From positions 1 to 41,972 of IMG/VR virus record IMGVR_UViG_3300013137_000037: a stretch of DNA of 41,972 nt; one strand, given 5' to 3'. Each line of letters opens with the position of its first letter. The first letter of the stretch is position 1. Below the pieces are notes generated by a model. That model was not told the DNA's origin and did not search any database. It was given only the letters and a program-made list of their open reading frames with translations. The translations under genes were made by a program, and so were the position numbers. This stretch comes from a virus. Of the stretch, positions 6,141-15,034 are shown in pieces.

Positions 6141-6335
6141 ATGCCTGATATAACTATGTGTATTGGCTATATTGTTATTGATGGGCATGAATTTATATGT
6201 CCACGTAGAGAACTGTGCTATAGGTACAAAGCAGAACCGACTCCACATTGGCAGGCCTATAGCACCTTTTATGATGTGAATGAAAAAGAACCTTGTAGTC
6301 ATTACGAACCTATAGGGAAAGAGGCTACACTTTAG
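6141..6335 (+). CDS. Conserved small Cys-rich phage protein
   Basis: 64 residues from ATG 6141, preferred over an in-frame TTG at 6123 because AAGGA lies at 6130-6134. It begins MPDITMCIGYIVIDGHEFIC and has CPRRELCYRYKAEPT, ...QAYSTFY and a final CSHYEP. This MPDITMCxG...CPxRxxCYRYxAxP layout is a recurring small phage protein, probably metal binding through its conserved Cys residues. Its role is not known. Confidence 0.7.
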   Translation: MPDITMCIGYIVIDGHEFICPRRELCYRYKAEPTPHWQAYSTFYDVNEKEPCSHYEPIGKEATL

Positions 6336-6374
6336 CTGATATAGTATAAATAATACATCTAGGTAGGTTACTAA

Positions 6375-6704
6375 ATGAGTCATTCTTCTTGGTGCAATAG
6401 AATGTATTTTTTGATGAAAAGCATGATGCCTGAAATAGAATTGGTGAATAGGTCAGTTACAACTACTTCAATATATTGTAAAACTCCTGATGGACATTCT
6501 CTGCGTATTGGTGATCATAGAGGCAAAGAGAAATACAGCTGTGAATGGAACCTTTCTCCAAATTCTTCTATAAATGGAATTTGGAGAAATGAGTTCAATA
6601 GGATAAATAAAAGGAGATATTGGAGATTCTATACTTCAAGCCCTGATAAACTGATAGAAAATATCAAAGAATCTAAAGAGAGGCCTATAAAAGCAAATTC
6701 CTAA
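6375..6704 (+). CDS. Hypothetical protein
   Basis: 109 residues from ATG 6375, preceded by AGGTAGG. The product starts MSHSSWCNRMYFLMKSMMPE and ends rich in Lys/Glu (IENIKESKERPIKANS). The middle (TTTSIYCKTPDGHSLRIGDH) looks like a small beta sheet. No known family recognised. The 40 bases before it hold only the ribosome site. Confidence 0.5.
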   Translation: MSHSSWCNRMYFLMKSMMPEIELVNRSVTTTSIYCKTPDGHSLRIGDHRGKEKYSCEWNLSPNSSINGIWRNEFNRINKRRYWRFYTSSPDKLIENIKESKERPIKANS

Positions 6705-6730
6705 CTATAATAAGTAAAGGAGGTAGAGAA

Positions 6731-6958
6731 TTGAGAAATTTATCTGAAGGCTCTTTACTTTTAATATTAGTAGTTCTTATGATCCCTACAAGTATTCTAA
6801 TTATACTAAAATGTATTTGCGAATATAAAATTTCTTTTATTTGGGTTTTATCGCCTTATTGGTTATTATTTAGTATTTTTTTCATATTTTATATATTTTA
6901 TTCTGCTACAAATAAGTTAAAGAAAGATCAAACAAATGATTCAGAGGAGAAAAAATAG
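6731..6958 (+). CDS. Small two-helix membrane protein
   Basis: 75 residues from TTG 6731, supported by AAGGAGGT at 6717-6724. Two hydrophobic segments (SLLLILVVLMIPTSILIIL and ISFIWVLSPYWLLFSIFFIF) predict two transmembrane helices, followed by a short charged tail (KLKKDQTNDSEEKK). Small membrane proteins of this sort in phages can act in lysis or superinfection exclusion, but nothing here proves either role. Confidence 0.5.
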   Translation: MRNLSEGSLLLILVVLMIPTSILIILKCICEYKISFIWVLSPYWLLFSIFFIFYIFYSATNKLKKDQTNDSEEKK

Positions 6959-6962
6959 TATT

Positions 6963-7436
6963 ATGGATAAAAGAAGCTGTGATTATGTAGTTGGGCAGGA
7001 TAATAAGGGAAAACCTATTTATTGCTCAGGAGATAACTATAAAACAATTGTAAGGTATCTTCCTAATGGGAGAAAATATGGAATAAAGAAAGGAACTAGA
7101 CTGTGTAAAGAGCATTATGATTTTATAGCAGATTGCTGTGATACAAGAGGAATAAATTTTTCAAGAAAAAAGGTTAGTAATGTACTAAGAAATAAAAAGC
7201 CTAAACTACCTAAACTGAATAAGCCTTCAAATAAAATTATGTATTATTTTGATGATAATAACTATACTTATTTACTTCTTATGACATCAGGGAACTTACC
7301 AAGAAAAGATGAAATAGTAACTATAAGAAATATTGATTATATAGTTAAGGAAATAAATTATCAGCTTGAATCTTTAGGGAAACCTGATATTATTAGAGTG
7401 TCCCTAGAGGAAATAAGAGAAATAAACTGTGATTAA
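6963..7436 (+). CDS. Hypothetical Cys/His-containing protein
   Basis: 157 residues from ATG 6963; an earlier in-frame ATG at 6936 lies inside the previous gene, while AGAGGAGAAAA precedes 6963. The N-terminal half has scattered CDYV, YCSGD, LCKEHYDF and DCCD, a plausible metal site like that of small phage Zn proteins. A basic Lys/Pro linker (KPKLPKLNKPSNK) leads to a C-terminal beta-rich domain. Function unknown. Confidence 0.5.
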   Translation: MDKRSCDYVVGQDNKGKPIYCSGDNYKTIVRYLPNGRKYGIKKGTRLCKEHYDFIADCCDTRGINFSRKKVSNVLRNKKPKLPKLNKPSNKIMYYFDDNNYTYLLLMTSGNLPRKDEIVTIRNIDYIVKEINYQLESLGKPDIIRVSLEEIREINCD

Positions 7437-7448
7437 GGAGATGAATAA

Positions 7449-7661
7449 ATGATAATTATAATTGGTTTTTCTATTTTATTTATCATAGGCCTTATATTCA
7501 CCCTTTCAATACCTTTTGCTTGCATTAGTGAAGCAAAGGATAATAAAGAAAAAGATTTATTGATAAGCCAAGGGAAACCCAAAATATGTGTACATTGTAG
7601 AAAGGAAGTTGACCCTGAAGCAACTATTTGCCCTTACTGTAGACACTATCCTTATTCTTGA
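7449..7661 (+). CDS. Membrane-anchored zinc ribbon
   Basis: 70 residues; ATG 7449 follows AAGGAGATG. An N-terminal transmembrane helix (MIIIIGFSILFIIGLIFTLS) precedes a cytoplasmic-looking CVHCRKEVDPEATICPYC zinc ribbon. The layout is the reverse of the 4623-4874 protein. It sits immediately upstream of the primase but nothing links it functionally. Confidence 0.55.
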   Translation: MIIIIGFSILFIIGLIFTLSIPFACISEAKDNKEKDLLISQGKPKICVHCRKEVDPEATICPYCRHYPYS

Positions 7662-7675
7662 TAGAAGGATGAATC

Positions 7676-8554
7676 TTGATTGATATAGTTAGAATACTTG
7701 ATGAATATGGAATAGATCACACTCCAATAGTAAGAGGCTGGGTAAATACTCGATGCCCTTATTGTGGAGATAGAAGTAATCATGGTGGCTTTACTGTATC
7801 AGGTAGTGTATTCAATTGCTGGAAATGTGGTCGGCATAATATTGAATATACTTTAAGAAGAATCCTTGATGTATCAAGTGATAGTTTACAAGATATTATA
7901 GAACGATACCAAACAAGATCATCTTTGCTTAATACTCAAAATAGAAGAAAAGCAAGTAAAGAATCAATAAAACTTCCAGGGGGAAGACTAGAAAAGGTAC
8001 ATCAACGATACCTTTTCAATCGAGGATTTGACCCTTTCTATCTGGAAAAGAAATACAAATTGCAAGGCACTGGCCCTGTAGGTGATTGGAAATTTAGAAT
8101 AATAATACCAATATTCTACAAAGGTAATTTAGTTTCCTTTCAAGGGAGATCAATACTTGATAATAATTCAATAAGTAGGTATAAGACCCTTGAAGTTGAA
8201 GATAGTGTAATATCAGCAAAAGATGTATTATTTAATATTGATTCTTGTATTTCAAATAAGATAGTGATAACTGAAGGCCCATTTGATGCTATGAGATTAG
8301 GTGATGGAGTAGCTTGTACATTGGGAACTGAAATGACTACTCAGCAAATAGAACTTATAGCATATCGTTTTTCTAAGGCAATATTCCTATTTGACCCTGA
8401 AACAAAAGCTCAGCATAGGGCAGAGAAGCAAGGCTCAGACCTTGCAGCATTAGGGCTAGAAGTAGATATAGCAGATCTTGAGCTTGATCATGATCCTGGT
8501 GATTTAACTGAAGATGAAGTAATATATGTTAGGAAAGAATTAAAATTATCATAA
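7676..8554 (+). CDS. DnaG-like primase (zinc finger plus TOPRIM)
   Basis: 292 residues from TTG 7676, with AGAAGGATG just upstream. It would make RNA primers on the lagging strand for the phage replisome. The N-terminus has a CHC2-type zinc-binding site, CPYC near residue 28 and CWKC near 49. A C-terminal TOPRIM region shows IVITEGPFDAM (glutamate of the first motif) and later FLFDPE with an acidic tail HDPGDLT. At 292 residues it is much shorter than bacterial DnaG (~600), lacking a C-terminal helicase-binding domain. The SNF2 and DnaB-type helicases encoded downstream are its natural partners. Confidence 0.85.
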   Translation: MIDIVRILDEYGIDHTPIVRGWVNTRCPYCGDRSNHGGFTVSGSVFNCWKCGRHNIEYTLRRILDVSSDSLQDIIERYQTRSSLLNTQNRRKASKESIKLPGGRLEKVHQRYLFNRGFDPFYLEKKYKLQGTGPVGDWKFRIIIPIFYKGNLVSFQGRSILDNNSISRYKTLEVEDSVISAKDVLFNIDSCISNKIVITEGPFDAMRLGDGVACTLGTEMTTQQIELIAYRFSKAIFLFDPETKAQHRAEKQGSDLAALGLEVDIADLELDHDPGDLTEDEVIYVRKELKLS

Positions 8555-8572
8555 AAGGAGAAGGAGCCTATT

Positions 8573-8806
8573 ATGGCAGATGATGATATGATTACTAAAC
8601 TTAGTTCAGAAATAATATCAGTTTATAGTGAACAAATAATTTTAACTTTTGAACAGCTTAAATCAAGTATCATTAAAGGCATTTTCTTGAATCCTTCTGT
8701 GCAGCAGACATCATTTAATAATGGTATAAATTATGCAATAAGTATAATTGATTCAAATATAAAAATATTGAAAGAATTAACTGACTCTATAAAAAAGGGT
8801 AAGTGA
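8573..8806 (+). CDS. Small hypothetical helical protein
   Basis: 77 residues; ATG 8573 follows AAAAGGAGAAGGAG. The product, MADDDMITKLSSEIISVYSE and onward, is predicted helical throughout, Ile-rich and acidic at its N-terminus. It lies between primase and SNF2 helicase and overlaps the latter's start, so it may belong to the replication operon. No recognised family. Confidence 0.5.
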   Translation: MADDDMITKLSSEIISVYSEQIILTFEQLKSSIIKGIFLNPSVQQTSFNNGINYAISIIDSNIKILKELTDSIKKGK

Positions 8807-11301
8807 TGAAAGAGGTTGATTACAATAAGCCTATACTTATTATTAGATTTTCAGGGGATAATTTCAAAGAGAATCTTGATTTCGTTAGAATGATAAAAGG
8901 TTCTAGCTATGTCATGTCAGGAAGATACTGGACAGCCCCTGCTTTGACTGAAACAATAGATAAGTTAATTAAATCAGGATGGTCATTTACTCCTACTGCT
9001 AAAGCTTTGCTTACTAAAAAAGAAAACATAGAAGTAACTATTGATGAAAACAAACTTAAAGGCTTATTCCCTTATCAGATAGAAGGGATAAAATGGTTAC
9101 AGAAATATAATGGTATAGGTATTGTAGGCGACGAAATGGGCTGTATCTCAAAAGATGCTATTGTAACAATAAATAGAGGGGGTGCAAGCAAAAAATTAAC
9201 CTTAGCTGATGCATATAAATTTTATGAGAATCACAAAGAAATTCCTCTAAAAATAAGAGGTCTTAAAGGGGATAGATTTGGCCTTATTGACTTGAAAGGC
9301 ATTTACTATAGTGGAATCAAAGAAGTATTTGAACTTGTAACTGAATCAGGAAAGACTATTAAAGCAACTTCTGACCATAAATTTTTATTGCAATCAGGTA
9401 TCTGGTCTGAACTTTCATCCATAAAAATTAATGATTATGTAACAGTTAATGGCAAAGAAACATGCAAAATGTGTGGAACAGATAAAAACATAATAACATA
9501 TGAATTTGCTAAATTCAAAGGGTATTGCAAAAAATGTATGTACAAGCATCTTAGGGATCAGTGGGATTATGATGAAAAAAGAATAATAGGGGATGATGGA
9601 TATATTTATGTAATTGGAAAGAAATATCATAATTTTCATAGGAAATCCACAACTGGCTCTTTATTACACTTAATAATAATGGAAGAGCATTTAGGAAGAG
9701 AACTAAAGAAAGATGAAGAAGTGCATCACATTAATGGTATCAGAAGTGATAATAGGATAGAGAATTTACAACTTGTTACTCGAAGTGAACACAGGAAGAT
9801 ACATAAGTCAGCAGAAAAATTTGGTGATTTCATTCACAAGTCAGGTTCTATAGTTATAACTATACCTAAATATGAAAAAATAGTTTTAATAAATAAAATT
9901 GGTTTCGAGGACACTTATGATGTTTCAGTTGAAGGGGAATACCATAATTTTATAGCAAATAGTTTTGTTGTTCACAACTGCGGAAAGACAGTACAGGCTA
10001 TTGGATATTGTAAGATAAACCCTAAGAAAAGGCCTGTATTAGTGATATGCCCTGCTTCAATTAAACTTAATTGGGCAAGGGAAATAGTTACTTGGTCAGG
10101 GGAAACTGATATAAATGTAATCTATGGTTCTAATCCTTATCCTTTACAGAAGAGTGATTGGTATATAGCTAACTATGATATTCTTGTAAAAAGAGGGGCA
10201 AAAGATAATAAAGGAAAAACTGTAATAGAAGGTTGGGCAAAAGAATTTGAAAAAATAGGGATAAAAGTTGTAATAGTAGATGAATGCCAATTTATTTCTA
10301 ATGAGAAGGCTCTTCGCACTAAAGCTGTAAAGTATCTAAATAAACATCTTAAAAATTGTAGTTTCATAGGATTATCAGGGACGCCTATTAGGAATAGGCC
10401 TAGTGAGTTTTTTACTATACTCAATCTTATTTCACCTGAGGTATTCCCTAATAGATGGAGATTTCTTAATAGATACTGTGCACCTCGATTTAATGGATTT
10501 GGCTGGTCTTTTGATGGGGCTTCTAATATAGAGGAACTTCATGAACTAATACAACCTTACATGATCCGTAGACTAAAATCAGAAGTTCTTTCTCAGCTTC
10601 CTCCTAAGATAAAATCAATAGTGCCTCTTGAGTTAGAAGAAGTAGCAAGAAAGAATTATGAAGATGCTGAGGGTGAATTTCAAGAATGGCTTGATAAAAA
10701 TTTGAATAACCTAAAGGCTCAACAAGATCAGATGGAGAAACTAAAACAACTTGCTTATCTTTCTAAGCGTAATTCAATGATGCAATGGATAGAAGATTTC
10801 CTTTCATCAGGGGAGAAACTTGTAATTTTTGCTTTCCATCACATTGCTATTGAGGATTTAGTTTCTAAGTTTAGGAACAATTGCGTAAGAATTGATGGAG
10901 GGACACCACAAAAAGAAAGGCAAGTAGCTATTGATAAATTCCAATCTGATCCTTCTATAAATCTATTTATTGGACAGATAACTGCAGCAGGAATAGGAAT
11001 TGATGGATTGCAGAATGTGTGCTCTAATGTAGTTTTCACAGAGTTAATGTGGACTCCATCAGATCATAGCCAAGCTGAAGATAGACTGCATAGAATGAAG
11101 AAAGATGGTAAGTATGAAAATCAAGTTACTGCTTACTATCTTATTGCTGTAGGAACAATAGAAGATCGCATTGTTAGGATGCTTACTTCAAAAAGCAAAA
11201 ATTTAGGGAAAATACTTGATGGAGAGGAAGTAAAATTCTTTGATAAAGAATCTACTGATTTGATTAGAAGTATTGCAAGTCAGTATAGGAGTAGGAAATG
11301 A
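8806..11301 (+). CDS. SNF2-type DEAD-like helicase interrupted by an intein
   Basis: 831 residues from ATG 8806 (a GTG at 8803 is equally possible); the mature extein is ~552 residues. It is an ATP-driven DNA translocase of the SNF2/SMARCAL1-like group, likely acting at forks or on annealed strands. The P-loop reads DEMG | CGKT after intein removal. Later come VICPASIKLNW, the Walker B variant VVIVDECQ, SGTPIRNRP, and the C-terminal motif VI region QAEDRLHRMKK. The N-terminal ~100 residues resemble the short accessory region seen before SNF2 cores. The intein occupies residues 113-391. Splicing is needed for an active ATPase site. Confidence 0.88.
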   Translation: MKEVDYNKPILIIRFSGDNFKENLDFVRMIKGSSYVMSGRYWTAPALTETIDKLIKSGWSFTPTAKALLTKKENIEVTIDENKLKGLFPYQIEGIKWLQKYNGIGIVGDEMGCISKDAIVTINRGGASKKLTLADAYKFYENHKEIPLKIRGLKGDRFGLIDLKGIYYSGIKEVFELVTESGKTIKATSDHKFLLQSGIWSELSSIKINDYVTVNGKETCKMCGTDKNIITYEFAKFKGYCKKCMYKHLRDQWDYDEKRIIGDDGYIYVIGKKYHNFHRKSTTGSLLHLIIMEEHLGRELKKDEEVHHINGIRSDNRIENLQLVTRSEHRKIHKSAEKFGDFIHKSGSIVITIPKYEKIVLINKIGFEDTYDVSVEGEYHNFIANSFVVHNCGKTVQAIGYCKINPKKRPVLVICPASIKLNWAREIVTWSGETDINVIYGSNPYPLQKSDWYIANYDILVKRGAKDNKGKTVIEGWAKEFEKIGIKVVIVDECQFISNEKALRTKAVKYLNKHLKNCSFIGLSGTPIRNRPSEFFTILNLISPEVFPNRWRFLNRYCAPRFNGFGWSFDGASNIEELHELIQPYMIRRLKSEVLSQLPPKIKSIVPLELEEVARKNYEDAEGEFQEWLDKNLNNLKAQQDQMEKLKQLAYLSKRNSMMQWIEDFLSSGEKLVIFAFHHIAIEDLVSKFRNNCVRIDGGTPQKERQVAIDKFQSDPSINLFIGQITAAGIGIDGLQNVCSNVVFTELMWTPSDHSQAEDRLHRMKKDGKYENQVTAYYLIAVGTIEDRIVRMLTSKSKNLGKILDGEEVKFFDKESTDLIRSIASQYRSRK
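9142..9978 (+). mobile_element. Intein with HNH endonuclease in SNF2 P-loop
   Basis: 279 residues. It starts with Cys (CISKDAIVTI) and ends with His-Asn before a Cys +1 extein residue (VVHN|C). Block B-like TSDHKFLL and the late FEDTYDVSVEGEYHNFIANS region are typical splicing blocks. Between them is a CxxC...CxxC ribbon (CKMC, CKKC) and an HNH-type homing nuclease core EVHHINGIRSDNRIENL. All residues expected for splicing and for homing are visible, so the element looks active. Confidence 0.9.
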
Positions 11302-11426
11302 AAAAACAGTTTTCTGTTACTATAATAGTAGAGAAGGCGTTTAGATATTCATCTTTGGAAACTGCTAAAAGAGCAGCTTTATCTTTTAGTGGAGTAATAT
11401 ATCCAATGACAAAGGTTGATATGTGA
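11298..11426 (+). CDS. Small hypothetical protein (42 aa)
   Basis: ATG 11298 overlaps the helicase stop and the TGA at 11424 overlaps the GTG start of the DnaB-type gene, so this tiny frame exactly fills the gap. The product starts MKKQFSVTIIVEKAFRYSSL. A beta-strand then helix pattern is visible; function unknown. Confidence 0.45.
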   Translation: MKKQFSVTIIVEKAFRYSSLETAKRAALSFSGVIYPMTKVDM

Positions 11427-14062
11427 AAATTAAAAAGATAGACTTGAACCCTGAAAAGAAAATATTAACTAATCTGATTGTATCAGATGATTTTGCTAGA
11501 CAGATAATGCCAATATTTATTCCTAATTATATGAAGTCTAGTTTCTGTAGAATTGTAGGTGATTGGATTCTAGAATATTATAATAATTTCAAATGCGCTC
11601 CTGGCAAGACTATACAAGATATTTATAGGGATAAAAGAGGGGCTGTAAGAGATGAAGAGGACAGCGATCTTATAGCTGATTTTCTTCTCAAACTCTCTAT
11701 AGATTATGAAAATTCTATTCCTTCTAATACTGAATATTCTGCTAGGCAAGCTGAACGTTATCTTAAAACAAGGTCAATAGAAGTTCTTATAGAAGATTTG
11801 CAAGATTCTGTACAGAAGAATGACCCTCTAACTGGTGAGCAGAGAATAACTAAATATAATAGGGTAGAAAGAGCGACTGGAGAAGGAGTTTCCTTAAAGA
11901 ATGATACTCAAGAGATTATTGATGCTTTTGATGAAGAAGAAGAACTTTTATTCAGGTTCCCTGGAGCAGTAGGTGAAGTAATAGGGGATTTGCATAGAGG
12001 TGATTTCTTTTCATTTATGGCGCCAATGAAACGAGGAAAATGCTTAAGTAAAGATAGTGAGATACTTTTATCATCAGGAGAAGTGGTTACAATAGAGAAT
12101 TTAGTTGGTAGGGAAAATATTGAGGCAATTTCTCTTAATGATGAAGGCAAATTTGAAATTTCTAAGGTAGGGGAAGTCTATGATAATGGTATCAAAAAAA
12201 TATATGAAGTTGTAACTCGAACAGGAAGGATGTTAAAAGTTACCTCAAATCATCCTTTATATTCTTTTGACAAAAAATGGATTTCAATAAATGAAGGCCT
12301 TTGTAAAGGTGATTTTATAGCAGTTCCTAGAAAAATAGATTTCTTTGGTAATGAAGAAATACCTATTGACCATGTTAGGATCATGGCATATTTATTAGCT
12401 GATGGCTGTTTAGGTGGAAGCACACCAACTTATACAAAATTAGATAAAAAAATGAAGAATGAGGTTATAAGAATTACAGAATCATTTGGTGATAAAGTTT
12501 TTGAGATAGATGAACTTTCAATAAGTTTATCAAAAGGTCATGGATGCCATGGCCCAGGTAAATCAAATATAAGCAAAATATTAGATTTATATAATTTTAA
12601 GCGTTGCAAATCCATTTATAAGGAAATTCCACCTATAATTTTCAGATTAAAGAAGGAACTTGTAAGGGAATTTCTTAGAATTTTATTTTCTGGAGATGGC
12701 ACAATTTATAAATTTGGAATTGAGTATGCATCAAGTAGCCCTGTTTTTATTAAACAAGTGCAACATCTTCTTATAAGATTTGGTATAGTCTCAAAAATAG
12801 ATTATTGTAATGGCAAATTCTGTAGTAATTTGTGTATCAGAGATTCTAAACATATTTTGAAGTATATAGATGAAATAGGCTTTTTTGGTAAAAAAGAAGA
12901 AAGGACTAAAGAGATTATTGAGGAAATTAAAGTTAAAAAGAGCAGAAGTTATCTTGATATAATACCAGGTTCTTATAGAGAAGTGATAAAGGAGAAGATA
13001 AGATCAAGATTGGGAGTGGATTTAGAAATAAAAGATTTCTTTATGTGGGCACCTAAAAATAATGGAAATATAACTTGTGACTATTTAAGAAAATTTAATT
13101 CATTGTTTTGTGATGAGGAAATAAGCATAATGCTTAATTCTGATATACTTTGGGACAAGATAATATCCATTAAATATGTAGGTGAAGAACATACTTATGA
13201 TTTAAGTATTCCTAAATATCATAATTTTATAGCAAATGATATCTGTGCACACAATACCTGGTATCTTTGGTATACAAGCGAAATAGCTATGAAGAAAGGA
13301 TTAAAAGTTGCCTTCTTTACAGGGGAAATGACTAAAAGACAGCTTATCCGTAGAGCTTGGAGATCAATAGTAGGCCAGCCTAAGACAGCAAGAACCATAA
13401 AAATACCTTACTTTGAAGAATCTCTTAAATCAAAAGGGAAGTTTGAAATAAAAGTGAGAGAAGAAGATAGAGAAGGTATAGATGTAAGCAAAATCAAAAA
13501 ACAGCAGATAAAAATGAAGAGAATGATTCGTAGTGGAGATATTAGGATAATACAAATTCCTGGCTATGAAACAACTGTAAAGGATATTGAAGCTCATCTT
13601 GATAATATGGAACATTATGATAATTATCTTGCTGATGTAGTAATAATAGACTATGCTGATCTTCTAATGGCAGATAAAAGGGCTGGCAATGAGCATAGGC
13701 ATCAGTTAGATAATATTTGGAAAGGTTTAAGGAGGATAAGCCAAAGTAGAAATATACTATTAGTAACAGCTTCTCAAACCGCTAAAGAAACCTTTGATAG
13801 GGATATACGAAGAGGAGATGCCGCTGAAGATATTAGGAAGATAGCTCATGTTACTGCTGCTGTAGGGATAAATCAAAAGCATAGTGAAATTGACAAAGGG
13901 ATAATAAGAATAAGCCAATTAGTAGTTCGTGAAGATAGACCTGTAACTGACCAAGCAGTAGTTCTTCAATGTCTTGATATAGGAAGGCCTTGTATTGATA
14001 GCAAGTTCCATAAAGATATGATACAATCAGAAGAACCGGCAAGAGAAGAAAGGAGGAAATAG
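11423..14062 (+). CDS. dnaB: DnaB-type replicative helicase interrupted by an intein
   Basis: 879 residues from GTG 11423; after removal of a 405-residue intein the extein is ~474 residues, the usual DnaB length. It is the hexameric fork helicase, unwinding DNA 5' to 3' and recruiting primase. The N-terminal helical domain covers ~150 residues. The RecA-like ATPase has its P-loop split (APMKRGK | T), then FFTGEMTKRQLIRRAW, Walker B VVIIDYADLL, the sensor-like LLVTASQTAKETFDRD, and a final VREDRPVTDQAVV. The P-loop Ala-Pro-Met differs from the canonical GxPxxGKT but keeps Gly-Lys-Thr. It starts inside the stop of the small gene before it. Confidence 0.88.
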   Translation: MKIKKIDLNPEKKILTNLIVSDDFARQIMPIFIPNYMKSSFCRIVGDWILEYYNNFKCAPGKTIQDIYRDKRGAVRDEEDSDLIADFLLKLSIDYENSIPSNTEYSARQAERYLKTRSIEVLIEDLQDSVQKNDPLTGEQRITKYNRVERATGEGVSLKNDTQEIIDAFDEEEELLFRFPGAVGEVIGDLHRGDFFSFMAPMKRGKCLSKDSEILLSSGEVVTIENLVGRENIEAISLNDEGKFEISKVGEVYDNGIKKIYEVVTRTGRMLKVTSNHPLYSFDKKWISINEGLCKGDFIAVPRKIDFFGNEEIPIDHVRIMAYLLADGCLGGSTPTYTKLDKKMKNEVIRITESFGDKVFEIDELSISLSKGHGCHGPGKSNISKILDLYNFKRCKSIYKEIPPIIFRLKKELVREFLRILFSGDGTIYKFGIEYASSSPVFIKQVQHLLIRFGIVSKIDYCNGKFCSNLCIRDSKHILKYIDEIGFFGKKEERTKEIIEEIKVKKSRSYLDIIPGSYREVIKEKIRSRLGVDLEIKDFFMWAPKNNGNITCDYLRKFNSLFCDEEISIMLNSDILWDKIISIKYVGEEHTYDLSIPKYHNFIANDICAHNTWYLWYTSEIAMKKGLKVAFFTGEMTKRQLIRRAWRSIVGQPKTARTIKIPYFEESLKSKGKFEIKVREEDREGIDVSKIKKQQIKMKRMIRSGDIRIIQIPGYETTVKDIEAHLDNMEHYDNYLADVVIIDYADLLMADKRAGNEHRHQLDNIWKGLRRISQSRNILLVTASQTAKETFDRDIRRGDAAEDIRKIAHVTAAVGINQKHSEIDKGIIRISQLVVREDRPVTDQAVVLQCLDIGRPCIDSKFHKDMIQSEEPAREERRK
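12041..13255 (+). mobile_element. Intein with LAGLIDADG endonuclease in DnaB P-loop
   Basis: 405 residues, from Cys (CLSKDSEILL) to His-Asn (CAHN) before a Thr +1 residue. Block B is seen as TSNHPLYSF, and the terminal splice blocks as EEHTYDLSIPKYHNFIAN. The central homing domain has two LAGLIDADG-type motifs, LLADGCLGG and LFSGDGTIY, both with the catalytic acidic residue. Unlike the SNF2 intein it uses a different nuclease family, so the two arrived independently. Confidence 0.9.
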
Positions 14063-15034
14063 ATGGTAATAATAGGAGCAGGATTGGCAGGAACTGCTGC
14101 CAAGAACTATTTTTCAAATAGGGGGGTTACAACCCTTGATTCTAGAAATAGTGAATCAGGTTGGTCACATAAAGCTCTGATGAGAATAAGAGACCCATCA
14201 TTAGGAAATTATTTAGGCTGTAAATTAAGAAAGATTAAAGCATATAAATGTATCTACTATGAAGGGAAAATTTATGATACTTATCAGCATAATCTTTCTA
14301 ATATGTATTCGATGAAAGTCTCAGGTTCTATTACAAATAGATCAATAGATAATCTTGGATGGGAAGAGCGATACCTTATGGAAGGAGAAATGAGTTCAGA
14401 AGGGATAAGTTTCAATAAGAAAGTAATATCAATAAAAGATAACAAAGTAATATGTGATGACAATTCTGAATACCATTATGATGAAATAATAAATACAATG
14501 CCTCTACCTGATATAGCAAAAGCATGTGGGATTAAAACAGAAGGCATTTTTGAAAAGAAAAGCAAAATAATAATTATTAAAATAATTCCTTTGCTTATAG
14601 AATCTGATGTTAACCAAACTGTTTATTTTCCTTCTTTATCTTATGGTCTTTATAGGGCAACTTTGCAAGGTAATAAGATAATTGCTGAAATAATACCTGA
14701 TGAAATAGGATTAGGCGATCATTGGCCTTCATTTTCCAAAGATTTGTTTAAGGTATTTGGGCTTTATTATAGTAAGTTATATGATAAAAACAATATAACT
14801 ACTTATTATCAGACTAATGGTAAAATAATGCCTATAAATAATGAATATAGGAAATATCTTATTCTTGAACTTACTGAACGATTTGGTATTTACTCTTTAG
14901 GCAGATATGCCACTTGGAGGAATATTACTTCTGAAGACATACTACCTGATCTTGAAAAAATATCTCAGCTTATGGAGATGGGAAAGTATGGAAGAAAATA
15001 TTATGGGAAAATCACCAATGGAGGGAATAGATGA
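14063..15034 (+). CDS. FAD-dependent oxidoreductase, amine-oxidase/mutase-like
   Basis: 323 residues from ATG 14063, with AGGAGG before it. The N-terminal Rossmann fingerprint VIIGAGLAGTAA marks dinucleotide (FAD) binding. A NTMPLPDIA stretch near residue 148 and the C-terminal GRYATWRNI resemble flavin amine oxidases or UDP-galactopyranose mutases (~370 residues), but it is shorter. Substrate is unknown. Position directly upstream of thyX, with a 4-nt overlap, suggests a flavin-linked step in nucleotide or base modification; a sugar role cannot be excluded. Confidence 0.6.
   Translation: MVIIGAGLAGTAAKNYFSNRGVTTLDSRNSESGWSHKALMRIRDPSLGNYLGCKLRKIKAYKCIYYEGKIYDTYQHNLSNMYSMKVSGSITNRSIDNLGWEERYLMEGEMSSEGISFNKKVISIKDNKVICDDNSEYHYDEIINTMPLPDIAKACGIKTEGIFEKKSKIIIIKIIPLLIESDVNQTVYFPSLSYGLYRATLQGNKIIAEIIPDEIGLGDHWPSFSKDLFKVFGLYYSKLYDKNNITTYYQTNGKIMPINNEYRKYLILELTERFGIYSLGRYATWRNITSEDILPDLEKISQLMEMGKYGRKYYGKITNGGNR

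Noticed and set aside
8803-14062. Free-standing homing endonuclease genes inside the helicases
   Set aside because: The nuclease parts are continuous with splicing blocks and with the helicase frame, so they belong to inteins, not to separate genes or introns.
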